A stretch of DNA of 64,000 nt from assembly GCF_034119865.1 (NCBI RefSeq), contig NZ_CP139421.1, positions 806,001-870,000 on the forward strand, read 5' to 3'. Position numbers and translations under genes: made by a program. The notes under the pieces are model-generated. The model did no database searches. It saw only the letters and a list, made by a program, of their open reading frames with translations, and was not told the DNA's origin. Source of the DNA: Algoriphagus sp. NG3. Its GTDB lineage: Bacteria; Bacteroidota; Bacteroidia; Cytophagales; Cyclobacteriaceae. Of this stretch, positions 1 through 10,045 are shown piece after piece (the first letter of the stretch is position 1; every line of letters begins with the position of its first letter).

Positions 1-177
1 GTGAGAATTGAGGCGGCCAAAAAATTCTTTGAAGCCTCCAGAAAAAATGTATCCGAAATCATGTTCGATGTAGGCTATACCGATACCAAAGCCTTTCGGG
101 ATATTTTCAAAAAAATAACCGGTCTTACACCCATTGAGTATAGAAATAAGTTTGCTCGTGTGGCATACGAGGTTTGA
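1..177 (+). CDS. AraC-family transcriptional regulator, C-terminal fragment (5' end outside window)
   Basis: An open frame runs from base 1 to a TGA at 175-177 and encodes 58 residues. It contains the second helix-turn-helix of an AraC/XylS DNA-binding domain: RIEAAKKFFEAS, then VSEIMFDVGYTD, KAFRDIFKK and the closing GLTPIEYRNKF. In this family the domain lies at the C-terminus and binds promoter DNA as two tandem HTH units. Only the last half of the domain is present, so the sensor part and target cannot be inferred. The GTG at base 1 is an internal codon, not the start. Confidence 0.88.
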   Translation: MRIEAAKKFFEASRKNVSEIMFDVGYTDTKAFRDIFKKITGLTPIEYRNKFARVAYEV

Positions 178-280
178 TATTTTAATGTGTGGGTTTGTAG
201 GTGAAATATTATCTTTTGTGGAAGATAAATGGGGAATTGGGACAGAGCCAAACTCCCTCTTCTAAAGGTTCTTATATCGT

Positions 281-2596
281 TTATCCACCTGTTTGCTCAC
301 CCACACTTTCCTTCAATAAAGTGGTCACCAGCTCTACGGTTAATGGTTTCTTGTTCGCTTTTTCCCGGAGGGTATCGAAAGTGTATCTAAAGCCACACCC
401 TTCTTTGTAGGCGCTGCATCCGTATGCTGTTTTACCTCTGATTATTGTTCCTTTTTTGCACAATGGGCAGGAAATGACCGGAGGTTTTTTTTCTAAAGCC
501 GATGAGCTGGCTTTTTTCTTTTCTTCCAAAACGAGTTGAAAGGTATCAGCGAAACGTAGCAACCCTTCTTTATCTCCTGTCGGGGTTTTAAATCCTTTCA
601 AGTTGACGGTGGATCCTTTCTGTAGCAAACGTAAGTACTGATTCTCGGATATTACTTTTCCTTCAAAGGAAAAAGGAAGCAGAAAGTCGCATCCGTTTTT
701 ATAGGCACTGCATCCGTAACTGGTCTTTCCTTTAAGCAGAGTCCCTGACTTGCATTTTGGGCAAGCGTATCCTACGATGGTGGTGGTTGGTTTTTCTTTT
801 TCAGGCACTTTGGTCTCGGTGGGCTGGGATAGTTTCGCATGGCTTTGTTCCCTGATCACTTCGAGCACCAATTGCTCCACCATATTTTTCATGTTTTTCA
901 CAAAAGAACCCGCATGAAACTTACCTTTTTCTATCTCCTTCAATTGTTTTTCCCACTGCCCTGTCAGCTCTGCAGAGGTCAGCAGGTCATTCTTAATGAT
1001 ATCGATCAGTTGCACTCCTGTGTCGGTGGGCAGAATCTGCTTTTTATTCCGTTCTATGTATTGTCGTCTGAATAGTGTTTCGATAATACTTGCCCGGGTA
1101 GAAGGTCGGCCAATGCCATTTTCTTTCATCAGCTCCCGCAACTCTTCATCGTCCACCTGTTTACCGGCAGTTTCCATGCCCCTCAGCAAAGTAGCTTCTG
1201 TGTAGTGCTTGGGTGCTTTGGTTTCTTTCTCCAGGAAAGAAGGCTCATGGGGTCCTTTTTCTCCTTTTTTAAAGATCGGAAGTTCATCTTTCTCCTTCTT
1301 ATCCTTGCCGTCGACAGTTTCAAAAACAACCCTCCAGCCTTTCTCTAGAATTACCTTTCCGGTTGTTTTGAACGGAACTGTATCCACTTTTCCCAATACG
1401 GTGGTATTGGCCACGACACAATCCTCATAAAACACGGCGATAAACCGCCTGGTGATAATGTCATATACTTTTAGGTGATTGCCGTGTAAGCTACCCTGCA
1501 TACCTGTAGGGATGATGGCATGGTGATCGGTTACTTTCTTATCATTGAATACCTTGGTTGACTTTTTTAATTTTTTGCCCAAAATAGGTTGAGTCAACGC
1601 TTGATAATTCGTTAGCTTCTCAAGTATTCCAGGTGATTTGGGGTACATGTCATTCGGTAAAAAAGTGGTGTCCACCCTGGGGTAGGTGATTGCTTTTTGT
1701 TCGTATAGCTGCTGGGCTATTTTAAGTGTTTCTTCGGCAGAAAGACCAATCTTGTTATTGCAATACACCTGTAATCCTGTCAAGTCAAAAAGCTTAGGGG
1801 CGTATTCCTTCCCATTTTTCTTAGCAATGGACACCACTTCAAAGTCATGCTCTTTTACGGTATTGGCGAAAGCCTCTCCATCTTCTTTCTTTAAAAATTT
1901 CCCTTCTTCACAGTTAAACGTAGTCTCTCTATAGACTGTTTGTAATTCCCAATAGGGTTGAGGCTGAAAGTTTTGGATTTCTTTAAACCGGTTAACAATC
2001 ATCGCCAGTGTAGGCGTTTGGACTCTGCCTATGGACAATACTTGTTTGTATCCACCGTGTTTTACCGTATATAAGCGCGTGGCGTTTATTCCCAGCAACC
2101 AATCCCCTATAGCCCGAGAATATCCGGCATAATACAAATTATCGTACTTGGCAGAAGGTTGCAGTTTTTCGAAGCCTTCTTTGATGGCCTCAGTGGTCAG
2201 TGAGGATATCCATAAGCGTTTGACTTCCCCCTTGTACTCCGCCTGTTCCATTACCCATCGTTGGATCAGCTCTCCCTCTTGGCCGGCATCACCGCAGTTG
2301 ATCACAAGAGTGGCTGTTTGAAAAAGTTTTTTTACAATGTCAAATTGTTTCTGGATCCCTGCATTGTTAACCACTTTGGTTTTGAACTTCTCGGGAAGCA
2401 TAGGAAGGTTACTGAGGCTCCAACTCTTCCAATGGGGTTCATAATCATTCGGCTCAAGTAAGGTGCAAAAGTGTCCAAAAGTATAGGTCACACAATACCC
2501 ATTCCCTTCATAGTACCCGTCATGCCTATGATTAGCTCCAAGAACAGCCGCAATTTCCCGGGCAACACTAGGTTTTTCAGCAATACAAACTATCAT
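281..2596 (-). CDS. topB: DNA topoisomerase III (type IA)
   Basis: This 771-residue type IA topoisomerase relaxes or decatenates DNA by cutting one strand. The Toprim domain is at the N-terminus (AEKPSVAREI at 6-15, DAGQEGE at 103-109). The active-site tyrosine is Tyr305 in the ITYPRVDTTFLP motif. The C-terminus carries two zinc-ribbon-like repeats, each with CPxCKxGT followed by GCSAYKxGC, which is a common tail in Bacteroidota TopB. I start at the ATG at 2596, giving MIVCIAEKPS; an upstream in-frame TTG would add only three residues. Separate topB genes are often linked to mobile elements, but nothing mobile is visible next to this one. Confidence 0.95.
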   Translation of the reverse strand: MIVCIAEKPSVAREIAAVLGANHRHDGYYEGNGYCVTYTFGHFCTLLEPNDYEPHWKSWSLSNLPMLPEKFKTKVVNNAGIQKQFDIVKKLFQTATLVINCGDAGQEGELIQRWVMEQAEYKGEVKRLWISSLTTEAIKEGFEKLQPSAKYDNLYYAGYSRAIGDWLLGINATRLYTVKHGGYKQVLSIGRVQTPTLAMIVNRFKEIQNFQPQPYWELQTVYRETTFNCEEGKFLKKEDGEAFANTVKEHDFEVVSIAKKNGKEYAPKLFDLTGLQVYCNNKIGLSAEETLKIAQQLYEQKAITYPRVDTTFLPNDMYPKSPGILEKLTNYQALTQPILGKKLKKSTKVFNDKKVTDHHAIIPTGMQGSLHGNHLKVYDIITRRFIAVFYEDCVVANTTVLGKVDTVPFKTTGKVILEKGWRVVFETVDGKDKKEKDELPIFKKGEKGPHEPSFLEKETKAPKHYTEATLLRGMETAGKQVDDEELRELMKENGIGRPSTRASIIETLFRRQYIERNKKQILPTDTGVQLIDIIKNDLLTSAELTGQWEKQLKEIEKGKFHAGSFVKNMKNMVEQLVLEVIREQSHAKLSQPTETKVPEKEKPTTTIVGYACPKCKSGTLLKGKTSYGCSAYKNGCDFLLPFSFEGKVISENQYLRLLQKGSTVNLKGFKTPTGDKEGLLRFADTFQLVLEEKKKASSSALEKKPPVISCPLCKKGTIIRGKTAYGCSAYKEGCGFRYTFDTLREKANKKPLTVELVTTLLKESVGEQTGG

Positions 2597-3108
2597 CTGA
2601 AGCAAAAGTAGTTAAAATAGAATAACCTGAGCGGACTAATGGGTTAGTAAAGCATATGAAAATAGAGTAAAGTAGGTGAACCTGACAGTATGTCAAGTAG
2701 AATAGTGTACGACGAGCTTTTGAGTTTATGAAAAGAATCACAAGCAGGTCGTCCAAGACAAATTTGGAGAATTTCCTAATTGGATTTAGGAAGAGGTAGG
2801 AGTCCATAACTAATCAGGATAGATCTTCTTACCGTAGGTAGGATAAATCCACTCGGACAGAATTCTGGTTTTTTTTGGTCGCCTTACTGCCTGACCTACT
2901 AATTGTTTTGCCCACCAGCGGACAAAATTGTTCGGTGGATTTCCTGCAATGCGTTGCCTTTATATCCAAATGGGCCAATTCGAGGGCTTGCAAATGGCAT
3001 GGAAGTAGAAGAAAGCAAGAGCAAAGAATCAAGAATCAAGAGCCAAGATTTAAGAATAGAGAACCAAGATAGAATAACACAGCTTTCCAATCTTTCAACA
3101 AGTGCATC
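2597..3108. other. Non-coding stretch between topB and the permease gene
   Basis: I see no convincing gene in these 512 bases; the short open frames on both strands lack family motifs. The right part (about 3010-3075) consists of imperfect copies of an aagaatcaag-like word, a low-complexity text that recurs weakly at 5540 and 9270. No clear promoter or terminator was recognised. Confidence 0.5.
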
Positions 3109-5520
3109 ATGTGGAAAAATTACTTTACGCTTTCGATTAGAAATTTACTCCGCAGTAAGACCTCTTCATTTATCCATATTGCCGGGCTGAGCATTGGACT
3201 GGTTTCTACCTTGATGATCCTGTTCTATGTTGATTTTGAGCGCAGTTATGAAAATATGCATTCCCATGCTGATCGTATTTTTCGTATCACGCTGGATATC
3301 TACAACGGAAATGAATTTGTTCTCAATGATGCCCAGACCTACCAGTTGCTGGGACAGGAACTCACGGAGCAAATGCCTGAAGTAGAAGATTATGTGCGGA
3401 TGTTTCCAATGGAACCTATAGAGTTTCAAGCTCCTTCCACGGATGTGAAGAGCTATGAGTCCAAAGTCTATCTGGTAGATGAGTCTATACTGGATATTTT
3501 CTCCTTTGATTTTGTCAATGATCGGGCTATATCCAAGTTTTCTGAGCCTTTTAAGGTGATTATTTCCGAGACATTGGCCAATAAATATTTTGGAAAATCT
3601 GATGCAGTGGGGGAGATGCTCCAATTTCCTTACGATCCGACTCCATTGGAAGTAGTGGCAGTGATGCGGGATCTGCCTCAGAATACCCATATGAAATATG
3701 ATTTGCTGATGTCTCATATGACGCTGCCTATTTTCGAAGAATGGTATCCTGATAATCTTTGGAACGCCAACAATGAGTTCACTTTTCTTTTAATGAATGA
3801 AGGAGTTGATCTGACTGACTTTAACGAAAAACTGTTGAAATATTCTAAGGATCATGTGCAAATGGAAAATGAGATTGTTCTTGCAGAACCCATTAAGGAT
3901 ATTCATTTGTACTCCAATAAGACCTATGAGCCAGAGGTAAATGGCAGTGCCCAGACCGTTAATTTCATGCTCCTGATAGGGATATTGGTAATGATACTGG
4001 CCTGGATCAATTACATCAATCTATCCACGGCCAAAGCAATGGACCGGGCAAAAGAAGTTGGTGTCCGAAAGACGATCGGTTCGAGTAAAATGCAATTGAT
4101 CATGCAATTTTACAGTGAGGCGTTTTTGATCAACTTGATTTCAGCAGCAGTTTCAGTTGTGCTGTTTTTATCACTTTTACCTTACTTCAAAGACTTCAGT
4201 GGTGTAGATCTCTCGGTCTATCATTTCGGTGAACTGAAACTCCTGCTTTTGGTGATGGGATTGGTATTCTTCGGAACCTTGTTGTCTGGATTTTATCCGG
4301 CTATCATGCTTTCGGGCTTTAAGCCGATGCTTGTCTTGAAGGGCAAGTTCAGTAATACAGGTAAGGGAGTTGCCCTTAGAAAGAGCTTGGTTTATGTGCA
4401 GTTTATTGCATCAGTGGTCTTACTCTGTGTCTCCTTTGCGGTATTCAAACAGATGAAATTTCTCAATTCCCAGGATCTTGGAGTAGCCATTGACAATACC
4501 TTGGTCATTCGTACTCCGCAAAACGTGGGATCCGATTCCTTGTATACTAACCTGATCCAAAAATTTGAAAACCTGGTTGAACAAAAAAGTTGGGTGAAAG
4601 CTGTGACTCAAGCCAGCTCTGTACCAGGATCTGAAACAAAGGATATGAGTTCTACCGGTAGCGTTAGTAAACTGGGGGAAGATGAGAAGGAGGGAGGTTA
4701 TACCTATTACCACTATGGAGTAAAGGAAAATTACCCGGAAGTCATGGGACTGGAATTTCTGGCGGGAAGTCCCTTAGAGCCTGAAACTCCTTCCGAAAAA
4801 GTGTTGATCAGTGAAACTGCCATGCACCAGCTAGGTTTTAATTCGCCTGAAGGGGCAGTGGGTCAGAAAATTTCCTTTTACAGATCTGATAAACCTGCTG
4901 AAATTCACGGGGTGTTTAAAAATTTTCACCAGCGCTCACCAAAGGAGGCTTATATGCCATTGTTGCTATGGAAAGCTAATACTACTCGTAATTTTATTGT
5001 TAAACTGAATACCCAGGATTCTCAAGCGGCTGTCGCAGGTCTGGAGGATGTTTGGAAGCAAGTATATCCGGGGTTCAGCTACGATTATTACTTCCTGAAT
5101 GATATGTACAATGCCCAATACCATCAGGAGCAGCAATTTGGAAAGACAGTCTTGCTGTTTACGTTCTTGTCTCTTGTGATAGCAGGCTTGGGCTTGTATG
5201 GTCTGTCGGCATTCATGGTGCAGATGCGTACCAAAGAGATAGGAGTCAGGACGGTATTGGGAGCGTCCAAACCCTCGTTGATGTGGATTCTATCCAAAGG
5301 CTTTCTAGGAATAGTCGGTTTATCTGGCCTGATAGCTATTCCTATTTCCTACTACCTGATACAATCCTGGTTAGGGAATTACGCCAATCGGTTTGATTTG
5401 GGCTTGGACTTGTTTGCTATTCCCTCGGTCTTTATTCTGTTGGTGGCAATGCTTACCGTAGGGAGTCAGACGCTGAAGTCTGCCTATGCCAATCCTGTGG
5501 ATAGTCTGAAAAGTGAGTAG
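3109..5520 (+). CDS. FtsX/MacB-family ABC transporter permease
   Basis: This 803-residue permease has the duplicated architecture of the Bacteroidota MacB_PCD-FtsX family. An N-terminal membrane anchor (about 20-45) precedes a large periplasmic domain, then a first FtsX block of three helices (about 285-425), a second periplasmic domain, and a second FtsX block near the C-terminus (about 675-800). The signature AKEVGVRKTIGSS occurs in the first block and TKEIGVRTVLGAS in the second. Such proteins work with a separate ATPase to move antimicrobials, lipoproteins or signals across the envelope. No ATPase gene is adjacent, so the partner must lie elsewhere. The ATG at 3109 gives the usual MWKNYFTLSIRNLLRSK start. 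Confidence 0.92.
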   Translation: MWKNYFTLSIRNLLRSKTSSFIHIAGLSIGLVSTLMILFYVDFERSYENMHSHADRIFRITLDIYNGNEFVLNDAQTYQLLGQELTEQMPEVEDYVRMFPMEPIEFQAPSTDVKSYESKVYLVDESILDIFSFDFVNDRAISKFSEPFKVIISETLANKYFGKSDAVGEMLQFPYDPTPLEVVAVMRDLPQNTHMKYDLLMSHMTLPIFEEWYPDNLWNANNEFTFLLMNEGVDLTDFNEKLLKYSKDHVQMENEIVLAEPIKDIHLYSNKTYEPEVNGSAQTVNFMLLIGILVMILAWINYINLSTAKAMDRAKEVGVRKTIGSSKMQLIMQFYSEAFLINLISAAVSVVLFLSLLPYFKDFSGVDLSVYHFGELKLLLLVMGLVFFGTLLSGFYPAIMLSGFKPMLVLKGKFSNTGKGVALRKSLVYVQFIASVVLLCVSFAVFKQMKFLNSQDLGVAIDNTLVIRTPQNVGSDSLYTNLIQKFENLVEQKSWVKAVTQASSVPGSETKDMSSTGSVSKLGEDEKEGGYTYYHYGVKENYPEVMGLEFLAGSPLEPETPSEKVLISETAMHQLGFNSPEGAVGQKISFYRSDKPAEIHGVFKNFHQRSPKEAYMPLLLWKANTTRNFIVKLNTQDSQAAVAGLEDVWKQVYPGFSYDYYFLNDMYNAQYHQEQQFGKTVLLFTFLSLVIAGLGLYGLSAFMVQMRTKEIGVRTVLGASKPSLMWILSKGFLGIVGLSGLIAIPISYYLIQSWLGNYANRFDLGLDLFAIPSVFILLVAMLTVGSQTLKSAYANPVDSLKSE

Positions 5521-5658
5521 TCAGTAAAAAGTATCTAGTAGCAAGAATCAAGGTAATAATACAACCTTTAGATCCCAATAACGATGAGGGACTCTTAGGG
5601 AGACACTATAGAACCAGAAATAATGTAGCAATAAGTACACACCTAAACACACAAACCC

Positions 5659-5940
5659 ATGAGTCACATCGCCATTCCTATCCCAAACCTTCCAGGAAAA
5701 CAAAACATCGACATCCAAGTGATCATCAACAATGAGGTAAAGTCGCTACATTATAAAGTAGAACTATTCTACTGGGATGAATGCCAAAATCCCACAGCCC
5801 ATCGGGCGGATTGTATCTCCGAGATGCTGACCAAGCATGATCCCAACTGGACCGTATATTACATAGGAGCTCCCACGGATAAGTTTGTCCCCATCACATT
5901 TGTGGACAGAGAAAGCAAGAAGTGGATGCAGGTCAGGTGA
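5659..5940 (+). CDS. Small conserved-looking protein of unknown function
   Basis: This 93-residue protein starts at an ATG and has no signal peptide or membrane segment. The sequence is mixed and soluble-looking, with several aromatic residues (FYWDE, WTVYYIG) and three cysteines or histidines between 52 and 60. I do not recognise a family. It lies 138 bases after the permease stop and converges with the two-component genes that follow, so the context gives no functional hint. Codon use and a coherent globular composition favour a real gene over a random frame. Confidence 0.6.
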   Translation: MSHIAIPIPNLPGKQNIDIQVIINNEVKSLHYKVELFYWDECQNPTAHRADCISEMLTKHDPNWTVYYIGAPTDKFVPITFVDRESKKWMQVR

Positions 5941-6126
5941 AGGCAAGGCCATCAGAAAAACGGCTAGGGGATAAGCTGATCTCGGAGATAGAATATGATC
6001 CACAAATTTTCCGAGTCCGACCTTGTAAAATAAAGATAGAGTTCCTTTCTGTCCCGCTGGGCATGCACTAACCTCCCCCAACAGAGGTGATGTGATATAT
6101 GATGCCACTGGGTTGTTTGGTTTAAA

Positions 6127-6888
6127 TCAGAAATTATCTTTCAGGGTTTTTAAGAGCTCCTCTTTTCTTCTTTGGGAGACCTCTACTTCACTTTTATCCC
6201 GGAGAATAAGGTATCCTCCCTTCCCTTTATGATAGCCAATTACTTGGTTTAGATTTACCAAATGACTGTTGTGAGTTCGAAAAAAACCATAGGGTTTAAG
6301 CAGTCCTTCAAACTCTTTTAAGGTTTTTGCGACAGTGATTTTCTTTCTATTAACTAAATGAATATGAGTGTAGTTGACATCTGCCTGACAGCGGAGGATT
6401 TCTTCAGTCCGCAATACCTCAAATCCTTCTGCGGTAGATATAGTGATACGCCAGTTGCTTTTGTTTAGGGATAAATCCAGCTGCTGTAGCAAAAGACCTA
6501 TCCTGGAGTTTTCTGTTTTTTCATTTTTTCTGTTAAGAAGCCTCAGTAGGGTATCAGCCAACTCATCACTATCTATGGGCTTAAGCAAGTAATCCAGTGC
6601 GCTCATTTTGATAGCATGGATTGCGTATTCCTGATGAGCTGTGGTGAATATTATGTCAAAATTGATTTTTGGGAGTTTACGGAGTAAGTCTATGCTATTT
6701 TCATTTCCTACTTCTATGTCCATAAAAACTAAATCGATTTGTTCCGAACCCAGCATATTTTCTGCTGACCTAAGATCCTTTGCTGTTTCTACTAGTTCTA
6801 TAGTATCCTTGTGCTGTCGCTTTAAAAGTAATTCAAGCCTCTCGGCACAGTGTTTTTCATCTTCTACAATAAGACATTTTATTTTCAT
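6127..6888 (-). CDS. LytTR-family response regulator
   Basis: This 253-residue regulator has a receiver domain (1-120) followed by a LytTR DNA-binding domain (about 145-250). The acidic pocket is VED at 8-10, the phosphorylated residue is Asp57 in FMDIE, and the conserved lysine is in YLLKPID. The LytTR part shows the typical RTHNSHLVN and EVEVSQRRKEE motifs. Its ATG shares one base with the stop of the kinase gene (TGATG), so the two are translationally coupled. LytTR domains bind pairs of short direct repeats; a candidate pair lies upstream of the kinase at 9033-9067. Confidence 0.95.
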   Translation of the reverse strand: MKIKCLIVEDEKHCAERLELLLKRQHKDTIELVETAKDLRSAENMLGSEQIDLVFMDIEVGNENSIDLLRKLPKINFDIIFTTAHQEYAIHAIKMSALDYLLKPIDSDELADTLLRLLNRKNEKTENSRIGLLLQQLDLSLNKSNWRITISTAEGFEVLRTEEILRCQADVNYTHIHLVNRKKITVAKTLKEFEGLLKPYGFFRTHNSHLVNLNQVIGYHKGKGGYLILRDKSEVEVSQRRKEELLKTLKDNF

Positions 6889-8996
6889 CAGTATCGGATA
6901 TTAAGTGGTAAAACAATATCAACTTGTAATCCAGGATCTAGATCAACTAAGTTGATTTTGGATGTCCCTGAGTTTTTGCTATTAAAAATTTTTATTCTAT
7001 CCTGGATGATTTCCATCCCCATGGATCTGGTTTTTTTTGAGATTGTGGATGTGTCCTTTTCTGCTTTTCTTCCCACACCATTGTCAATAATCTGGCAGAT
7101 AAGATTCTCAGAATCCAACCGGATATCCAATACGATTTCTCCTACCCTATCTGCAGAAGATATACCATGCCAAATGCTATTTTCGATAAAGGGTTGTAAA
7201 ATCAAAGGGGGAACCATAGTACTTGCTGCTTCGATAGCATTATCAAGGCGTACTGTGAAAAACACCGGGTTGTCCAGTCTCAGTTTTTCAAGATCCACAT
7301 ATAGGTTTAATATTTCAATTTCATCTTCCAGGCTGATTTCTGCCTGATCACTACTTTCGAGTATCATCCGTATAAGTTTGGAAAATTTTTGCAGATACTT
7401 ATCCGCTTCTATCGGTTCACTTTTCAACATAAACAAGCCTATGGAATTCAGGCTGTTGAAAATAAAATGAGGATTCATCTGTGCCCGTAAAGCCTTTAAC
7501 TCTGTCTCGAGAACTTTAGCTTTAAACTCGGCCTGTAATCGTTCAGCCTCAAGGTTTTTCCTTTTCTGGGTCATCCGATAAAAAATGTAAAACCCACTGA
7601 GCACCATACAAGCCAGCCCCAAGGTAAGGTTTCGGATGTATTTCTCGCGATTAGCGACGTTCTGCAAATTCAATTTATCAAGTTCAAAACCTGCAGTAAG
7701 TGTTGTCTCTCTTTTTTGGTAATCAAATTTGGCCTGAAGCCTAAGTAATTTGATTCTATTTTCTTCATTGAAAATACTATCGCGATAACTAATGTGTTTT
7801 TTGTAGGCTGCATAAGCATCTCTGAACTGCCCTGCTTCCTGATGCAGTTCGCTTAGCGTCAGCCAAGCAGCCTCAAGCCTACTGAGTGATCCTCCTGTTT
7901 CGGCTAGTTGAATACTTTCCTGAATAATACTTTTAGTTTCGTTAAAATCAATTGGCTTTAAACCTGCTTTGCTTTGGTAAATGTGTACATGGGCCAGTTC
8001 TTTTAAAACTAAACTTAAGTTGTTCTTATCGTCAACTTCCCTGTAAAGACAGAGGGAAGATTCCAGGTTTTCAAGAGCTTTGTCGTAAATCTTCTGATCT
8101 TTGTAGAGTATAGCCAAATTAGTATAATCTGATGCGATACGTCTTTTATTTCCGATCTCAGTATTGATAGCCAATGCTTTCGAATAAAGCTCAAGTGCTT
8201 CTTCATTTTTTCCTTGACTTTGCAAGGTGTTCGCTAAGTTTGAGTAGTTATTTGCTTCTCCATATTTATTCCCAACTTTTTGAAATATGGTTATAGCATT
8301 TTGGAAATTAGTTTCTGCTTCTGCCAATTCCCCTATATTTTTATTTACCAATCCTATGTTGGTCTCCAAATTTGCATATTGCGACGATTGCGCATTTTCC
8401 ACCAAGAGCTGAGCATCTAAGAACACTTCCATAGCATGGGGATAGTCTGCTAGTGCTAGGTAAACAACGCCCATATTTGTGAGTGAACTAGATAAAAAAG
8501 GCGCTATATCCAATTCTCTAAAAATGCGGTTAGCACTTTCATGATAAGCTATTGCTCTATAATAATCACTCCTGTTATAGGCAATCAAGGCCATGTTATT
8601 ATATAAAATACCGCTCCGCCTCAGGTTACCGACACTTTCATTTATTTCCAATGCTATTTGATAATGGGCTAAGGCCAGGCTGTCCTCACCTAAGCTCCAG
8701 TAATTGGTTCCCATCATGCTGTGGGCTTCTCCCTCCAGTGCTTTATTTCTTAAAAATACTGCAAGTCGCAGGGCACTGTCTGCATAGATCATTCCTGAAT
8801 CAGGATCTATCAAATGATAGTCATAGGCAATGTCATTGTATAATACAATGCGGGTGGTATCCAATCTATCCAATAGTTCCACACTATTAAGGAGGCTGTC
8901 AAGGTGCTGCCTTTGTGCTGAGACTTTTGCAATAGTCATGGCACTTATAAAGCATACAAATAAAAGTCCTTTTCCGCCACTATAAGAAATATCCAT
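6888..8996 (-). CDS. TPR-containing LytS-type sensor histidine kinase
   Basis: This 702-residue protein begins with a signal peptide ending near VSAQ. A long tetratricopeptide array (about 45-400) follows, predicted to be periplasmic, then a membrane helix (about 453-470), a short coiled coil and a His_kinase/HATPase module. The phosphorylated histidine is His510 in AQMNPHFIFNSLN; the N box is around Asn605 (QPFIENSIWHG) and the G box is DNGVG near 638. In Bacteroidota, TPR-LytS kinases sense unknown signals and phosphorylate the LytTR regulator encoded next door. The gene is first in the pair and probably carries the promoter for both. Confidence 0.95.
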   Translation of the reverse strand: MDISYSGGKGLLFVCFISAMTIAKVSAQRQHLDSLLNSVELLDRLDTTRIVLYNDIAYDYHLIDPDSGMIYADSALRLAVFLRNKALEGEAHSMMGTNYWSLGEDSLALAHYQIALEINESVGNLRRSGILYNNMALIAYNRSDYYRAIAYHESANRIFRELDIAPFLSSSLTNMGVVYLALADYPHAMEVFLDAQLLVENAQSSQYANLETNIGLVNKNIGELAEAETNFQNAITIFQKVGNKYGEANNYSNLANTLQSQGKNEEALELYSKALAINTEIGNKRRIASDYTNLAILYKDQKIYDKALENLESSLCLYREVDDKNNLSLVLKELAHVHIYQSKAGLKPIDFNETKSIIQESIQLAETGGSLSRLEAAWLTLSELHQEAGQFRDAYAAYKKHISYRDSIFNEENRIKLLRLQAKFDYQKRETTLTAGFELDKLNLQNVANREKYIRNLTLGLACMVLSGFYIFYRMTQKRKNLEAERLQAEFKAKVLETELKALRAQMNPHFIFNSLNSIGLFMLKSEPIEADKYLQKFSKLIRMILESSDQAEISLEDEIEILNLYVDLEKLRLDNPVFFTVRLDNAIEAASTMVPPLILQPFIENSIWHGISSADRVGEIVLDIRLDSENLICQIIDNGVGRKAEKDTSTISKKTRSMGMEIIQDRIKIFNSKNSGTSKINLVDLDPGLQVDIVLPLNIRY

Positions 8997-9032
8997 AGAA
9001 AGTGATAATTACAAATTTCAAGGTGTCAGCTT

Positions 9033-9067
9033 CAAATAATCATTGGAGACACTCGAATAATCAATGG
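9033..9067 (-). promoter_or_regulatory. Candidate LytTR binding site: two direct repeats 21 bp apart
   Basis: Two 14-base words, CAAATAATCATTGG (9033-9046) and CGAATAATCAATGG (9054-9067), match at 12 of 14 positions and start 21 bases apart, two helical turns. They lie 37-71 bases before the kinase ATG. LytTR regulators are known to bind paired direct repeats at this kind of spacing, so autoregulation by the adjacent regulator is inferred. The rest of the 407-base gap 8997-9403 is AT-rich and shows nothing else I can name. Confidence 0.5.
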
Positions 9068-9403
9068 TACTGGCTGTTTAACTTATTTCATCTTTAATTT
9101 AGTAAATATATTATAACATGCACATAAAAACGCTGTTAATATTATTATTTATGTAGAAGAAGGTGATTGATTCTAGGAACCACAGAACGTTTCAGAAAGA
9201 AATAACTCAAGTATGATCACAATAGTGGGTTCAAATATACCTGCTTCCAGGATGGTCCAATTCTTAGCAAGAAAAGAAATCAAGAGTGAAGAACAAGCAG
9301 GCATAACAATCAAGTCTAAAGTGAATCTGGAGCAAGACTGATGCAAATAAATTAACTTAAAAAGTTAAGTAGCACTATTTATAATTTAACTAACTGACCT
9401 AAG

Positions 9404-9961
9404 ATGAAAAACCAAATTTATTTTATAGTTGTGGGGCTTTTGATCCTAAGTTCATGTAGCAAAAAGCTTGATGCATCAAATGAGGAGACTTTATGGTCAT
9501 CCGCTAGGGTAATTGCAGAATCTTTAAGTGGCAAAGAAAAGCAGGAATTTATAGAAGCATTTGAAAATGTGGGGTACCATTACCTATACGAGGTTGAGAC
9601 TGAGGAAGAAATGCGCAGAGTATTTCATAAGAAAACGGCTAAACAGATTATCAAACTTGCAAAGGAAATCGAAGCGGAGGAATTGGAAGAGAAATTGGCC
9701 TCTCAACCCAAAATTGATGCCTCTACCATCAATGCCTTCATGAAATCCCAGGATTTGGTTGAAAGTACCTTGTCATGGGAAGAAAACAGAGAGTTTTTGG
9801 AGGCTGTGGAGTTGGTTGCTAATACCTATGGAGCCAGCGAGTCTGAAAAAAAGCTTCTAAATAGGTTTCATAATAAAACTCCGGCTGAGATTATTTCGGA
9901 CTCAAAAAAAATCCCGGGTAAAAAAGCACAAACTGACCCAAAGAAAAAGCCATGGGATTAG
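9404..9961 (+). CDS. Lipoprotein with two copies of a small helical repeat
   Basis: This 185-residue protein has a lipoprotein signal (LLILSSCSKK, Cys18). Two similar halves follow. Residues about 33-85 (SARVIAESLSGKEKQEFIEA ... FHKKTAKQIIKLAKE) and about 115-165 (STLSWEENREFLEAVE ... FHNKTPAEIISDSKK) share the pattern 'S-L, E-F-x-E-A, FH-KT-a-x-II'. The pattern recalls small lipoproteins annotated as DUF6694-like, but I am not certain of that assignment. The function is unknown; it is probably anchored in the outer or inner membrane facing the periplasm. It starts a run of four small envelope genes on the plus strand. Confidence 0.75.
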   Translation: MKNQIYFIVVGLLILSSCSKKLDASNEETLWSSARVIAESLSGKEKQEFIEAFENVGYHYLYEVETEEEMRRVFHKKTAKQIIKLAKEIEAEELEEKLASQPKIDASTINAFMKSQDLVESTLSWEENREFLEAVELVANTYGASESEKKLLNRFHNKTPAEIISDSKKIPGKKAQTDPKKKPWD

Positions 9962-10045
9962 CCATAAAGTATCTTTAACTTATTTACTACTATTTATTTA
10001 ATTTCAAACGATGGATTTAAATTAACAACAAAAATTAAAAAAATC

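Noticed and set aside
2577..2807. Minus-strand frame of 76 codons overlapping the topB start
   Set aside because: It is out of frame with topB, has no recognisable domain and lies in an AT-rich stretch; probably chance.
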